Source of the DNA: an uncultured Bacteroides sp.
Lineage (GTDB): Bacteria; Bacteroidota; Bacteroidia; Bacteroidales; Bacteroidaceae
Direction of reading: 5' to 3'
Length of the DNA stretch: 64,000 nt
NCBI RefSeq assembly: GCF_963678845.1
Contig: NZ_OY787468.1
Location: 806,001-870,000, forward strand
Position 1 is the first letter of the stretch, and each line of letters starts with the position of its first letter. This document shows, in pieces, positions 18,710-28,449 of the stretch. The translations under genes and the position numbers were made by a program. The notes under the pieces were generated by a model. It ran no database searches and was not told the origin of the DNA. It worked only from the letters and a program-made list of their open reading frames with translations.

Positions 18710-21553
18710 TTGAGAAATAAAGGGATATATATTACTGGAAGCATGCTTTTGCTGATTATACTTGCCGGCTGTTCTGTGAAAAAGAATACAGCTGGTTCTC
18801 GCTTTTATCATTCTTTTACTACCCGGTACAATGTTTATTTTAACGGCAATCAGGCTTATAAGCAGGGCGTTGAGGCCATTGAATCAGGAAACAAGGACAG
18901 CTATCTGGAAATGATTCCTCTATATCCCATTGAAAATAAGAAAACAATAGGACTGGGGAGCACTGATTTTGACAGGGCTATTGAGAAATCGCAAAAAGCG
19001 ATTAAGCTACATTCCATAAAGAAAAAGCCGGTTCGCAAGCCGGGAAAAAAGACTCCAAAGCAAAAACGCTGGCTGGCGCAGAAAGAGTATAACCCATTCC
19101 TTCACAATGCATGGATGTTGATGGGAAAGGCTCAGTTTAATAAGGGGCAGTTCCTGGAAGCGGCTTCTACATTTTCTTATATCGCCCGCTTGTATAATAC
19201 TGATCCAAAAGTATCTGCCAATGCAAAGATATGGCTCTCCCGCTGTTATACGGAGATGGACTGGTTTTATGATGCCGACGATGTGCTCACTAAACTGAAT
19301 AACGACAGTCTGCCTTCTAATCTGATTCCTGCATATTCTGCTGCGTATGGCAATTATCTGCTCCGGCAGAAAAGGTTTAAAGAGGCTGCTCCCTACCTGT
19401 TATCAATCATAAAAAACGAGAAACAGAAGAAGCAAAAGGCTCGTGAGTATTATTTGTTGGGGCAGGTTTATCAGGAAATGGGGGATAATGCAAAAGCTTT
19501 TGCAGCATACGGCAAGGTGTCTGGGCAAAATCCGCCTTATGAACTGGAATTTAATGCGAAAATAAAGCAAACGGAGGTGGTATCGTCTTTGAATGGCGGT
19601 AAAACAATAAAGAGTTTGCAGGCTATGGCGCGCAGTGTAAAGAACAAGGATTATCTTGATCAGGTCTATTATGCACAGGGCAATGTTTATCTGTCAGTGA
19701 AAGATACCGCACGAACCATTGAACTGTATAAAAAAGGAGGAAAGGAAAGCACGAGAAATGGTTTGGAAAAGGGTGTTGTGTTGCTTAAATTAGGTGATCT
19801 TTATTGGGAGAGAACGGATTATGTAAAGGCTCAGGATGCATATAAACAGGCCATTGGGTTGATAAACAAGGAGTTCTCAGGATTTGAAAAGTTAAACAAG
19901 CGCTCTGAAGTGCTCGATGAACTGGTGAAACATGTGGTGAATGTGCAGTTACAAGATAGCTTGCAGCATCTGGCTTCTTTAAGTGAAGGTGAAAGACGGT
20001 TGGCGGTTGATAAGATCATTAAGGAGGTCAGGCGAAGGGAAGTGAATGAACGGAAAGAAGCTGAACGCCAGGAACTGATGCAAAAGCAGGAAGAGAATAT
20101 GGGTAACCAGATGGTGAACCGTACAATAAAACAAACTACTCCGAAACCTGTGAATTCCGGTGATAAATCCTGGTACTTCTATAATACCCAACTTGTTGAA
20201 CAAGGAAAAAATGACTTCCAACGTAAGTGGGGACGACGAAAATTGGAAGATAACTGGCGAAGAAGGAATAAAACAGTGATTTCTAATAATGAATTTGCGG
20301 AAACCAATTATAGTGAGGAAGCTGTTGGGAAGAGAGATTCCTCAAAGGTGAAAGGAAAAGAGTCCGGTTCTCTTAAACCGGACTCGGTGATTACAGACAA
20401 CAAGAATCCGGAATTCTATTTGCAACAGATACCACTCACCGAACCGGCAATGAAGGAATCCAACGATATTTTATCTGATGGATTGTTTAACATGGGGTTA
20501 ATATACAAAGATAAGCTGGAGGACTTTTCGCTTGCACAAAAGACTTTTACGCGTCTTTATACTCAATTTCCACACTTCGGACAGTTAGACGAGGTATATT
20601 ATAACCTTTATCTGATGAGTTCCAGATGGAAGAAACTGGCTGACGCTGCCTTTTATAAAGGAAAACTAATAACGGAGTTTCCCAAAAGTAAGTACGCTGT
20701 CACAATAGGTGATCCTGATTATGCATACAACGCTACTCATGGAAAGCATCTGGAAGACTCTTTGTATGTGGATACTTATGCTGCTTTTCAGAAAGGTGAA
20801 TATGCAAAGGTGATGAGGAACTATGAATATGCTCAGAAAAAGTATGCCATGGGGCAGCACATTCCTAAGTTTATGTTTCTCAATGCAATTGGTTTACTGC
20901 AAACCGGAGAGCAGAAGAAGTTTATGACCGCATTGAAAGAAATTGTGGATAAGTATCCGAAGAATGAAATAACTGAACTGGCTGCCAACATCATTAAAGG
21001 ACTTCAGGATGGCAGGATTCTGGCAAAAGGAACTACCTCATTTGGCTCTATATGGAATCGTAGAAAGACAGAACAGGGCGAGGGTGTTGCAGGAACAGAT
21101 ACGGTAATGCCTAAGTTTAGCCCGGAAAGGAATACTTCTTATCTGTTTATTCTGGCGTATGAAGAGGGTAAGGTCAACGAAAATTTGTTGTTATATGAAG
21201 TGGCTCGTTATAACTTCTCTAACTTTATAGTGAGGAACTTCGACTTGTCCTTTGTGAAAAATAATGGGATTGGAATGCTTCAGGTAAAGGAATTCATAAA
21301 CTTTGATGAGGCTTATCAATATACTCATCTGCTTTACAAGGATAAGGAGATGGCAAAGAGGTTAAGCGGAATGCGGGCAATCATTATTTCGCGGCAAAAT
21401 TATGAATTGCTCTCAAAATATTATAGCTTTGACGATTATCTATCATTCTATAAAAAGCATTTCTCTGAGATTCCGGAACTGCAGATCAAAGGTTATACAT
21501 TGGATGAACCGGTTTTTGAAGAAGAGAATGTGCAGGAAAAGAATGAAGAATAA
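18710..21553 (+). CDS. PorW/SprE-like TPR lipoprotein
   Basis: A 947-residue TPR lipoprotein resembling SprE/PorW, which in gliding or type IX-secreting Bacteroidota supports secretion. The N-terminus is a lipoprotein signal ending IILAGC (Cys21) followed by SFTTRYNVYFNGNQAYKQG, the opening segment typical of the family. TPR arrays fill about 130-420 and 600-780, with a Lys/Glu-rich stretch and an acidic linker between. Translation must start at TTG 18710, because the next Met is inside the signal core. The PorX-like gene begins 22 bases later, so the two are in one operon. No other type IX component is visible in the window. Confidence 0.82.
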   Translation: MRNKGIYITGSMLLLIILAGCSVKKNTAGSRFYHSFTTRYNVYFNGNQAYKQGVEAIESGNKDSYLEMIPLYPIENKKTIGLGSTDFDRAIEKSQKAIKLHSIKKKPVRKPGKKTPKQKRWLAQKEYNPFLHNAWMLMGKAQFNKGQFLEAASTFSYIARLYNTDPKVSANAKIWLSRCYTEMDWFYDADDVLTKLNNDSLPSNLIPAYSAAYGNYLLRQKRFKEAAPYLLSIIKNEKQKKQKAREYYLLGQVYQEMGDNAKAFAAYGKVSGQNPPYELEFNAKIKQTEVVSSLNGGKTIKSLQAMARSVKNKDYLDQVYYAQGNVYLSVKDTARTIELYKKGGKESTRNGLEKGVVLLKLGDLYWERTDYVKAQDAYKQAIGLINKEFSGFEKLNKRSEVLDELVKHVVNVQLQDSLQHLASLSEGERRLAVDKIIKEVRRREVNERKEAERQELMQKQEENMGNQMVNRTIKQTTPKPVNSGDKSWYFYNTQLVEQGKNDFQRKWGRRKLEDNWRRRNKTVISNNEFAETNYSEEAVGKRDSSKVKGKESGSLKPDSVITDNKNPEFYLQQIPLTEPAMKESNDILSDGLFNMGLIYKDKLEDFSLAQKTFTRLYTQFPHFGQLDEVYYNLYLMSSRWKKLADAAFYKGKLITEFPKSKYAVTIGDPDYAYNATHGKHLEDSLYVDTYAAFQKGEYAKVMRNYEYAQKKYAMGQHIPKFMFLNAIGLLQTGEQKKFMTALKEIVDKYPKNEITELAANIIKGLQDGRILAKGTTSFGSIWNRRKTEQGEGVAGTDTVMPKFSPERNTSYLFILAYEEGKVNENLLLYEVARYNFSNFIVRNFDLSFVKNNGIGMLQVKEFINFDEAYQYTHLLYKDKEMAKRLSGMRAIIISRQNYELLSKYYSFDDYLSFYKKHFSEIPELQIKGYTLDEPVFEEENVQEKNEE

Positions 21554-21575
21554 GAAATAAGCAAAGGAAACAAAG

Positions 21576-23126
21576 ATGAAGAAAGATCAATTACTCTGGG
21601 TGGACGATGAAATAGACCTGTTGAGACCGCACGTACTATTCCTGCAAAGTAAAGGATACGAAGTGAGCACGGTTACCAACGGGCAGGATGCGCTCGACCT
21701 TTGCAGGGAGACAAAGTATGATCTGATTTTTCTGGATGAGAATATGCCCGGACTCAGCGGGTTGCAGACTCTTTCTTTAATTAAGGAAATCTGTCCCACC
21801 GTTCCGGTTGTGATGATTACCAAGAGTGAGGAAGAGAATATAATGGATATGGCGATAGGCTCAAAGATTGCCGATTATCTTATAAAACCGGTCAATCCTA
21901 ATCAGATATTGCTGAGTATTAAGAAGAACCTGCACAAGAAAGAGATTGTTACTGAAGTGGCCAACACGGGATACCAACAGAACTTTGGGAAAATTGGAAT
22001 GCAGATCAATGATTCCTTTACTTATAAGGACTGGATGGAGGTGTATAAGCGACTTGTGTTCTGGGAACTTGAACTGGAAGGCTCGGAAAGCAACATGACA
22101 GATATGCTTGCCATGCAGAAGACTGAGGCAAACTCTGCTTTTGTAAAGTTTATCAGGAAGAATTATCTTGACTGGATTGCCAGTCCGGAGAGCAGACCGG
22201 TGATGAGTCCCGATATATTTAAGAAAAAGATATTCCCTCTGCTCGATGCCGGTGAGAAGGTTTTCTTCATTGTGCTAGATAACTTCCGATATGATCAGTG
22301 GAGGGTGCTGAGTAATGAACTGGCCGATTCGTTCACCTTTGATGAAGAGCTCTATTTTAGTATTCTTCCCACTGCCACACAGTATGCACGGAATGCCATC
22401 TTCTCCGGATTGATGCCGAACAAGATTGCCGAGATGTTTCCCGAACTGTGGGTGGACGAGGACGAAGAGGAAGGTAAAAATCTGAATGAAGCGCCTCTGA
22501 TTCAAACGCATATAGAGCGTTATCGTCGCAAACATACTTTTTCTTATCATAAGATCAATGATTCGGCAGCTGGCGAACGGCTGCTGAGCAATCTGGATAG
22601 GTTGAAAAGTAATGATCTCAATGTGGTGGTCCTCAACTTTATCGATATGCTTTCTCATGCCAGAACGGAATCAAAGATGGTACGTGAGCTTGCTTCCACG
22701 GAAGCTGCTTACCGTTCTATTACCCTCTCGTGGTTCAGACACTCTTCTGTGAAAGACCTTTTTAAAGCCTTGGCGGAGAGCGATTATAAGATCATAATCA
22801 CCACTGATCACGGAACCATTCGGGTGGATAATCCTATTAAAGTGGTTGGCGACAGAAACACCAATACCAACCTGCGTTACAAGTTAGGCAAGAATCTTAC
22901 ATATAATCCGAAGCAGGTTTTTGAGATAAAAGATCCCAAAAAGGCACAACTTCCTAGTCCAAATGTAAGTACTTCTTATATCTTTGCAGGCGGAAGAGAC
23001 TTTTTTGCATATCCAAATAATTATAATCACTATGCATCCTATTATACAAATACCTTTCAACATGGGGGTATCTCAATGGAAGAGATGATTATCCCGTTAA
23101 TTGGCATGCGGAGTAAAAAACGATAA
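21576..23126 (+). CDS. porX: PorX-like response regulator with PglZ phosphatase-fold domain
   Basis: A 516-residue two-domain protein. The N-terminal receiver has the acidic pair Asp10/Asp11, phosphoacceptor Asp54 (FLDENMPG), Thr82 and Lys104. The C-terminal PglZ/alkaline-phosphatase-superfamily domain has FFIVLDNFRYDQW and, further on, ITTDHGT, which carry metal ligands of that superfamily. In Porphyromonas gingivalis, PorX is the response regulator of type IX secretion and its PglZ domain has phosphodiesterase activity on nucleotides. All receiver residues are intact. There is no histidine kinase next to it. It follows the PorW-like gene by 22 bases and precedes tsaE by 15, so all three are probably co-transcribed. 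Confidence 0.88.
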   Translation: MKKDQLLWVDDEIDLLRPHVLFLQSKGYEVSTVTNGQDALDLCRETKYDLIFLDENMPGLSGLQTLSLIKEICPTVPVVMITKSEEENIMDMAIGSKIADYLIKPVNPNQILLSIKKNLHKKEIVTEVANTGYQQNFGKIGMQINDSFTYKDWMEVYKRLVFWELELEGSESNMTDMLAMQKTEANSAFVKFIRKNYLDWIASPESRPVMSPDIFKKKIFPLLDAGEKVFFIVLDNFRYDQWRVLSNELADSFTFDEELYFSILPTATQYARNAIFSGLMPNKIAEMFPELWVDEDEEEGKNLNEAPLIQTHIERYRRKHTFSYHKINDSAAGERLLSNLDRLKSNDLNVVVLNFIDMLSHARTESKMVRELASTEAAYRSITLSWFRHSSVKDLFKALAESDYKIIITTDHGTIRVDNPIKVVGDRNTNTNLRYKLGKNLTYNPKQVFEIKDPKKAQLPSPNVSTSYIFAGGRDFFAYPNNYNHYASYYTNTFQHGGISMEEMIIPLIGMRSKKR

Positions 23127-23141
23127 TAGAACTTTATATAT

Positions 23142-23552
23142 ATGGAAATTAAAATTAATTCTTTAGACAATATCCATGACGCTGCCCGTGAATTTATAGC
23201 AGCCATGGGCGACCGCACGGTTTATGCTTTCTATGGAAAAATGGGAGCAGGGAAAACAACTTTTATCAAAGCAATTTGTGAATGTCTGGGTGTGACTGAC
23301 GTGATAAACTCTCCGTCATTCTCTATCATCAATGAGTATCGCTCGGCAAGTGGTGAGCTTATCTACCACTTTGATTTCTATCGCATCAACAAGGTTGAAG
23401 AGGCTTTTGACTTTGGATATGAGGATTATTTCTACTGCGGCGCATTATGCTTCATAGAATGGCCTGAATTAGTAAATGATCTTTTACCATTTGATTGTGT
23501 GAAAGTGAATATTGAAGAACAGGAGGACGGCAGTCGTTTAGTATCTTTCTAA
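23142..23552 (+). CDS. tsaE: tRNA N6-threonylcarbamoyladenosine biosynthesis ATPase TsaE
   Basis: A 136-residue P-loop protein that works with TsaD and TsaB to make t6A37 in tRNAs reading ANN codons. The Walker A is GKMGAGKTT near residue 28-36, followed by the family segments [12 protein letters not shown] and [14 protein letters not shown] near the C-terminus is also characteristic. Length is normal. It lies 15 bases after the PorX-like gene and is last before a repeat-containing interval. Confidence 0.95.
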   Translation: MEIKINSLDNIHDAAREFIAAMGDRTVYAFYGKMGAGKTTFIKAICECLGVTDVINSPSFSIINEYRSASGELIYHFDFYRINKVEEAFDFGYEDYFYCGALCFIEWPELVNDLLPFDCVKVNIEEQEDGSRLVSF

Positions 23553-23631
23553 TCAACAAAAGTCTGTTCAGCCTTTTTTACCCTATTAATGTTGCTTATT
23601 CATATAAATCCATTAGCGGCATTTCCATTAA

Positions 23632-23870
23632 CCATTCACCAATAAATAAAATCCATTGGTGAATGGCTGAATTTTATTGGAGAATAAATCCGGGAAAATT
23701 GGTGAATAGTTTTCAGAGAACCTAACTTTCTGTTCTTCCTTTGTGTTTTGCAAACTATAAAGAGAAAACAAAAAGCTACCATCACTCCCTCACTTTTCCC
23801 TCACTAAAAGGTTCATCCCTCACTTTTTTAAGCATAATCTGCTCATTTTAGATATCTACGTATGCGTAAT
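23632..23870. repeat. Dispersed structured repeat, copy 1
   Basis: An intergenic repeat also present at 30774-31070. It opens with a perfect hairpin, CCATTCACCAAT and ATTGGTGAATGG, continues with a shared AT-rich body including TTTGTGTTTTGCAAACTATAA, and ends with CACTCCCTCAC and CATCCCTCACTTTTT words. This copy lacks the internal ~70 bases present in copies 2 and 3. It runs into the last codons of the RDD gene. Confidence 0.85.
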
Positions 23871-24579
23871 ACTGGTAATCTTTGATCAGTGTTTCCAGAA
23901 ATTTCTCATCATTCATTTGCGGATTAATAGTTAATAATCCCTTGATCTTTTCACTTAACTGGCTGATATAATTATCTCTTTCTATTCCGTTAACGCTAAG
24001 TGCCTTTTCAATTACATTGATTTGTTCCAGTGACAAGTCGCCTGCCTGCGGAAATACCGGATGGTAATTGGCTTCCAGATGTGCATATTCATCTAAACTT
24101 ACCTGAATTTTGCGGTAATCATTCTGCTTTATCACCATTGTTCCTGCAGCCAGATCTCCAATTCGCTGATTGTTTTTGGTCAGCAAAATAAAGATAACGC
24201 CTAGTCCTCCGGTAATTGTGAAGTCTATCAGGTAGAGCAGCCATCGCAACAAATAAGCCCCAAAGGTAGGGTTGGAGCCATCTGCCATAACAACCCTAAT
24301 GTTCATAATATGTTTCCCTATTGACTGGCCATGGTTAAATACTTCGAACAGCAAAGAGTAGCAGAATGCCGGTAGATAAACAAAAAGTAGAAAGCATACT
24401 TGAAACGATCCGTGCATTATACGTAATAAAGGGGTCTTATCAAAGAATGCAATTGTGGCAAGAACATAAAGGATAATGATTACCATATCTATGAGTCGGG
24501 CAAGAATTCTTTCGCCTACACTTGCAGGAGTCTGGTTTATCCGAACGTATTGCCCTGTAATAATTGTTGTATTTGCCAT
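23848..24579 (-). CDS. RDD-family membrane protein
   Basis: A 243-residue inner-membrane protein of the RDD family, named for the Arg and two Asp residues in its first transmembrane segments (RILARLIDMVII here). Four or so hydrophobic segments precede a polar, helical C-terminal tail of about 100 residues. The frame extends to a TTG at 24612, but this lies in a predicted minus-strand -7 box (TATATTTG, 24610-24617), so ATG 24579 (MANTTIITGQ) is preferred. It is divergent from the SpoIIM-like gene and belongs by context to the membrane/MoxR cluster that follows. Transport or envelope roles have been suggested for the family; none is shown here. Confidence 0.85.
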   Translation of the reverse strand: MANTTIITGQYVRINQTPASVGERILARLIDMVIIILYVLATIAFFDKTPLLRIMHGSFQVCFLLFVYLPAFCYSLLFEVFNHGQSIGKHIMNIRVVMADGSNPTFGAYLLRWLLYLIDFTITGGLGVIFILLTKNNQRIGDLAAGTMVIKQNDYRKIQVSLDEYAHLEANYHPVFPQAGDLSLEQINVIEKALSVNGIERDNYISQLSEKIKGLLTINPQMNDEKFLETLIKDYQYYAYVDI

Positions 24580-24679
24580 GCTGTTTGAAAAAGTTTGATA
24601 ATTAAGTTGCAAATATATAATTTATAATTACTTTTGTTGTCATACAGATCTAATAATTTAAAAAGACAATTAAAACAGA

Positions 24680-25648
24680 ATGAGAGAAGTCTCTTTTATA
24701 CGACAAAATATAGAAAAGTGGAAGGAAGTTGAAAAGGTTGTAGAACAGGCGGAAAGCCTTGAACCTGATTATCTTGCAACTGTTTATACTGATCTGGCAT
24801 CTGATTTATCATTCTCTCAAAGTCATTATCCTACTTCACGGATAACCATCTATCTTAATAACCTGGCTTCCGCCCTTCACAATTCTATTTACAAAAACAA
24901 GAAAGAAAAAAGATCCCGGATTATAACATTCTGGACAAAAGAGATTCCACTTGTCATGCTTAATTCGCGAAAGGAGTTGTTTTACTCATTCCTTATTTTT
25001 GCAGTAAGCGTATTTGTTGGAATTATTTCTACAATGAATGATGACACTTTTGTGAGATTGATTCTGGGAGACGGTTATGTGGATATGACTTTAAATAATA
25101 TAAAAAACGGCTATCCCATGGCTGTTTACAACGGATCGCCCGAAGTTCCTATGTTCCTTGGAATCACATTAAACAATATAGGTGTCTCACTGTATATATT
25201 TGCAATGGGATTATTAACCGGATTTGGTTCTGGATGTCTGTTATTCCAGAATGGCGTTATGCTTGGAGCATTTCAGGCATTTTTCTTTCAGCAAGGTTTG
25301 TTGGGAGAATCCATGCTGGCAATCTGGATACACGGAACATTAGAAATATCTGCCATTATTGTGGCCGGCGCTGCTGGGCTCACTCTTGGAAATGGCTGGT
25401 TGTTTCCTGGTACTTATTCCCGCAAGGTGGCGTTTATGAATGGTGCAAAACGAGGACTTAAAGTTGTGATAGGAACGTTACCCCTATTTGTTGTGGCGGG
25501 TTTCCTTGAATCGTTTATCACACGCCACACCCATCTTCCCGACATGTTAAGATTAGGTATTATCCTTGTTTCACTAATATTTGTGCTCTTTTATTATCTC
25601 TATTTACCAAACACATTACGCTATGAACTATCAGAATCAAAAAATTAA
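24680..25648 (+). CDS. SpoIIM-family (stage II sporulation protein M-like) membrane protein
   Basis: A 322-residue membrane protein of the DUF95/SpoIIM family. A ~95-residue cytoplasmic helical N-terminus (MREVSFIRQNIEKWKEVEKV) precedes about five to six transmembrane helices. Family segments are GFGSGCLLFQNGVMLGAFQAFFFQQG and IWIHGTLEISAIIVAGAAGLTLG. Bacteria without sporulation carry it beside RDD, DUF4129, MoxR and DUF58 genes, as here. In Bacillus, SpoIIM is part of a peptidoglycan-remodelling complex; by analogy an envelope role is likely but not shown. It is divergent from RDD and its 3' end overlaps the next gene by 26 bases. Confidence 0.87.
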   Translation: MREVSFIRQNIEKWKEVEKVVEQAESLEPDYLATVYTDLASDLSFSQSHYPTSRITIYLNNLASALHNSIYKNKKEKRSRIITFWTKEIPLVMLNSRKELFYSFLIFAVSVFVGIISTMNDDTFVRLILGDGYVDMTLNNIKNGYPMAVYNGSPEVPMFLGITLNNIGVSLYIFAMGLLTGFGSGCLLFQNGVMLGAFQAFFFQQGLLGESMLAIWIHGTLEISAIIVAGAAGLTLGNGWLFPGTYSRKVAFMNGAKRGLKVVIGTLPLFVVAGFLESFITRHTHLPDMLRLGIILVSLIFVLFYYLYLPNTLRYELSESKN

Positions 25649-26555
25649 TTTCTATCAGAAAAGAACTTCCGGGGAAAATATTTCAGCTACATTCGATTTC
25701 CTGAAAGGGAATTGGAGACCAATTCTGAGATTGTGCTTATACATATTGTTGCCATTTTCTATAATCCAGGGTGTGGTTATGAATAATGTGACTTCTGCTG
25801 CGGTAGATGCTGCTGTTCATCCTCCCCTTACCTTTACTTCTTTAGAGGGTATAAGCCCATCAGTTCTTATAAATTATATCTTGATGGCTATATTTTATAT
25901 GGTAGGTCAGAGCGTTCTTACTGCCATTGTTTACACAGTGATGCAAAAGTATCATAATAGTGAGAAATTAGAAAAATATCCTTTATCAGATATCAAAGAT
26001 GATTTTATATCATTCATCAAGCAGTGTTTTATTCTGATGTTTTATATCATGATAATATCAGCAGGATATTTCTTTGTTGTGGGTTCTTTAGCATATTTAT
26101 TCCCTCTTTTACTAATTGCAATTATTCCGGGAACCATCTTTTTGATTATTCCTTTAACTCTTATCTTCCCGGCTTACATATTCGGAGAAGGAATAGGTGC
26201 CAATAAAGCCTTGAAGCAAGCTTTCCGGTTGGGCGTTTCTACCTGGGGTTCTCTCTTTCTGTTGATAATTGTTCTAGGTATCATTAGTGGTATAATCCGG
26301 ACAGTTACTTCCTTGCCATGGTCTATTGTCCTTGTCACCAAAAGTGTTTTGGGTTCATTAAATACTCACGTAGCGGTTTCTAACTCAGTCCTAATGGATT
26401 TTGGTATGTATATTCTGGCAACTATTGAAGTTTTTGGAACCTATCTTGCTGGCATTTTTATATTTACCGGTGCAGCCTTTCATTATTTCAGCGCATTGGA
26501 AGCCAAAGATTCTGTATCTGTAAACGATGATATTGATAATTTTGAACAATTATAA
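25623..26555 (+). CDS. Uncharacterised multi-pass membrane protein of the MoxR cluster
   Basis: A 310-residue membrane protein with about six transmembrane helices. After a polar N-terminus (MNYQNQKINFYQKRTSGENISATFDFLKGN) come repeated hydrophobic segments and the motif FPAYIFGEGIGANKALKQAFRLG, also seen in the glycerophosphodiester-phosphodiesterase-associated membrane domain. The frame continues 5' to 25581, but ATG 25623 is the natural start and overlaps the SpoIIM-like gene by 26 bases, suggesting translational coupling. It lies three bases or so from the DUF4129 gene. No enzymatic motif is visible. Confidence 0.8.
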   Translation: MNYQNQKINFYQKRTSGENISATFDFLKGNWRPILRLCLYILLPFSIIQGVVMNNVTSAAVDAAVHPPLTFTSLEGISPSVLINYILMAIFYMVGQSVLTAIVYTVMQKYHNSEKLEKYPLSDIKDDFISFIKQCFILMFYIMIISAGYFFVVGSLAYLFPLLLIAIIPGTIFLIIPLTLIFPAYIFGEGIGANKALKQAFRLGVSTWGSLFLLIIVLGIISGIIRTVTSLPWSIVLVTKSVLGSLNTHVAVSNSVLMDFGMYILATIEVFGTYLAGIFIFTGAAFHYFSALEAKDSVSVNDDIDNFEQL

Positions 26556-26561
26556 TATTTG

Positions 26562-27185
26562 ATGCACGCTACAGATTCTTTATACTATGATACCGCCAAG
26601 ATAGCGCGCTATCAGGCAAATAGTCATTTTGATTACAACTCACAACTGGTTCATCGGAATATTAATATATTTGATATACTCAGAAACTGGTTCCGTGAGT
26701 TGGTTCAAAGTCTTTTGGGTAATGAGTTTGCTGAGAGATACGCAGGAACGATATTGACTATTATATTCCTCATTATTATTTTGCTGTTAATCTTCTTTAT
26801 CTATAAGAAAAGGCCCGAGCTTTTTTATAAAGGAAAGAGAAACTGGAAATACAATGTCGAAGAAGAAACCATTTATGGAGTTGATTTCGGTAGCGAGATT
26901 GCTAATGCAGTGAGCAGTAGTGATTACCAACTGGCCGTGCGCCTTATTTATCTGCAGACATTAAAGTATCTCTCCGATAAAGAATATATAGACTGGCAAA
27001 CATATAAAACACCTACGGAATATTTGTATGAGATGAAACGCAAAGAGGTGATGGAGGAATTTCGTCACCTGACTAATCGCTTTCTGATGGTGCGGTATGG
27101 AAACTTTGAGGCAACCGAAGCTATTTACCAATCGGCTAAGAGTTTGCAGCAGGTAATATGGAAAGGAGGGAACGGTGAAAGGTAA
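26562..27185 (+). CDS. DUF4129-domain membrane protein
   Basis: A 207-residue single-pass protein. The N-terminal 65 residues precede one transmembrane helix (ILTIIFLIIILLLIFFIYKK), and the cytoplasmic C-terminal half holds the DUF4129 region (DYQLAVRLIYLQTLKYLSDKEYIDWQTYKTPTEY). This resembles the C-terminal domain of transglutaminase-like membrane proteins. ATG 26562 is preferred over TTG 26559. It is coupled to the next gene, whose GTG start lies inside its last codons. DUF4129 genes almost always accompany MoxR and DUF58 genes, which agrees with the context. Confidence 0.85.
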   Translation: MHATDSLYYDTAKIARYQANSHFDYNSQLVHRNINIFDILRNWFRELVQSLLGNEFAERYAGTILTIIFLIIILLLIFFIYKKRPELFYKGKRNWKYNVEEETIYGVDFGSEIANAVSSSDYQLAVRLIYLQTLKYLSDKEYIDWQTYKTPTEYLYEMKRKEVMEEFRHLTNRFLMVRYGNFEATEAIYQSAKSLQQVIWKGGNGER

Positions 27186-28443
27186 TATTAAATTTATTGC
27201 TTTTATTCTTCTCCTGATCATTGGAATGTTTCTTGTAGAACAGAGTTTTACCAAAGAATTTACATGGAATGCAACTTTCAGCAAAAGCGACAAACAACCT
27301 TTTGGATGCTTTGTTTTTGATGATGTGTTATCTTCTTCCTGGAAAGGGAACTATTCGGTTTCGGATAAAACGTTCTATCAGATGGACAATGATTTGTTGA
27401 GTAGGCCGAGGTCTATTTTAGTTGTATCCGATTATGCTTTTATGGATTCTGTACAATTAAAATCGGTAATCAGTCTTTTGAGAAAGGGAAATAAGATAAT
27501 GTTTGTCTCTTCAACTTTTTCACCTCTTTTGGTTGATACTCTGCGAATAGTTGCTCACAACAGCTTTATAAGTGATGCCGATATGAAGTTAATGATACAT
27601 CAGAAACCGCAACTAAAGTCTTTGCTGCTTTGTGATTCTACATTATCCCACAAAATTTATAAGTTCAATGCCCAACTATGTGAAGATTATTTCTCGGGAG
27701 TTGATTCTTATGAACCAAAGTTGGAAAAAAAGTCGGAAGACAAAAGAAAACCAACCTGGATTTCTAAGTTACCTTCTACAGTACTTGCCCGAAACAAGGA
27801 AAAATTTCCTGTTGCATTCAGCAAGAAGGTTGGGAAGGGAGAACTTTTTATGGTCTCTACTCCCTTGATATTTACTAATTACGGAATGCTTAATAAGAAG
27901 AATGCCGGTTATATTTTTAGTCTGCTCTCTCCAATGAAAGGATTGCCTTTAGTGCGCTACGAGAGCAATGTTACCAATAATGGAGAAAAAGAATCGCCGC
28001 TTCGCTATTTCCTTAGTCAGCCTCCTTTGAGATGGAGCATTCACTTCGCTTTGTTTACACTGGTTTTTTTTATGTGTTTCACTGCGAAAAGACGACAGCG
28101 CATTATACCTGTGATAAACCCTCCGGTGAATACCACTTTGGATTTCGTGAAACTGATAGGTACCTTGTTTTATCAGAAGAAAGATCACCTTGGGCTATTG
28201 CGTAAAAAACGAATCTATTTTGCTCAGATACTGAAAAGAGAGACTAGTATTGATATTGATGAAGAGGCGCTGACCATGGAACTTTGTCAGAGACTCTCCA
28301 ACAAAACAGGAATAGAGGCGGAAAAGATTTACAGAACCTTGAGAGATCTTGAGCTTCTGGATTATGATATGCCGATTGATGAAAAGACTTTGAAAGATTA
28401 TATTGACCGAATGAATGAAATTATAACTAATTCCTATAAATAA
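27175..28443 (+). CDS. DUF4350-domain membrane protein
   Basis: A 422-residue protein with an N-terminal transmembrane anchor (FIAFILLLIIGMFLVEQSF), an extracytoplasmic or lumen-like alpha/beta domain of the DUF4350 type (about 40-270; LLRKGNKIMFVSSTFSPLLVDTL), a second transmembrane helix (WSIHFALFTLVFFMCFTAKR) and a short cytoplasmic helical tail. It starts with GTG at 27175 behind a strong purine box (GGAGGG), unusual for this genome where ribosome sites are weak, and overlaps the DUF4129 gene by 11 bases. It precedes moxR by six bases. Confidence 0.83.
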   Translation: MKGNIKFIAFILLLIIGMFLVEQSFTKEFTWNATFSKSDKQPFGCFVFDDVLSSSWKGNYSVSDKTFYQMDNDLLSRPRSILVVSDYAFMDSVQLKSVISLLRKGNKIMFVSSTFSPLLVDTLRIVAHNSFISDADMKLMIHQKPQLKSLLLCDSTLSHKIYKFNAQLCEDYFSGVDSYEPKLEKKSEDKRKPTWISKLPSTVLARNKEKFPVAFSKKVGKGELFMVSTPLIFTNYGMLNKKNAGYIFSLLSPMKGLPLVRYESNVTNNGEKESPLRYFLSQPPLRWSIHFALFTLVFFMCFTAKRRQRIIPVINPPVNTTLDFVKLIGTLFYQKKDHLGLLRKKRIYFAQILKRETSIDIDEEALTMELCQRLSNKTGIEAEKIYRTLRDLELLDYDMPIDEKTLKDYIDRMNEIITNSYK

Positions 28444-28449
28444 TAGATT

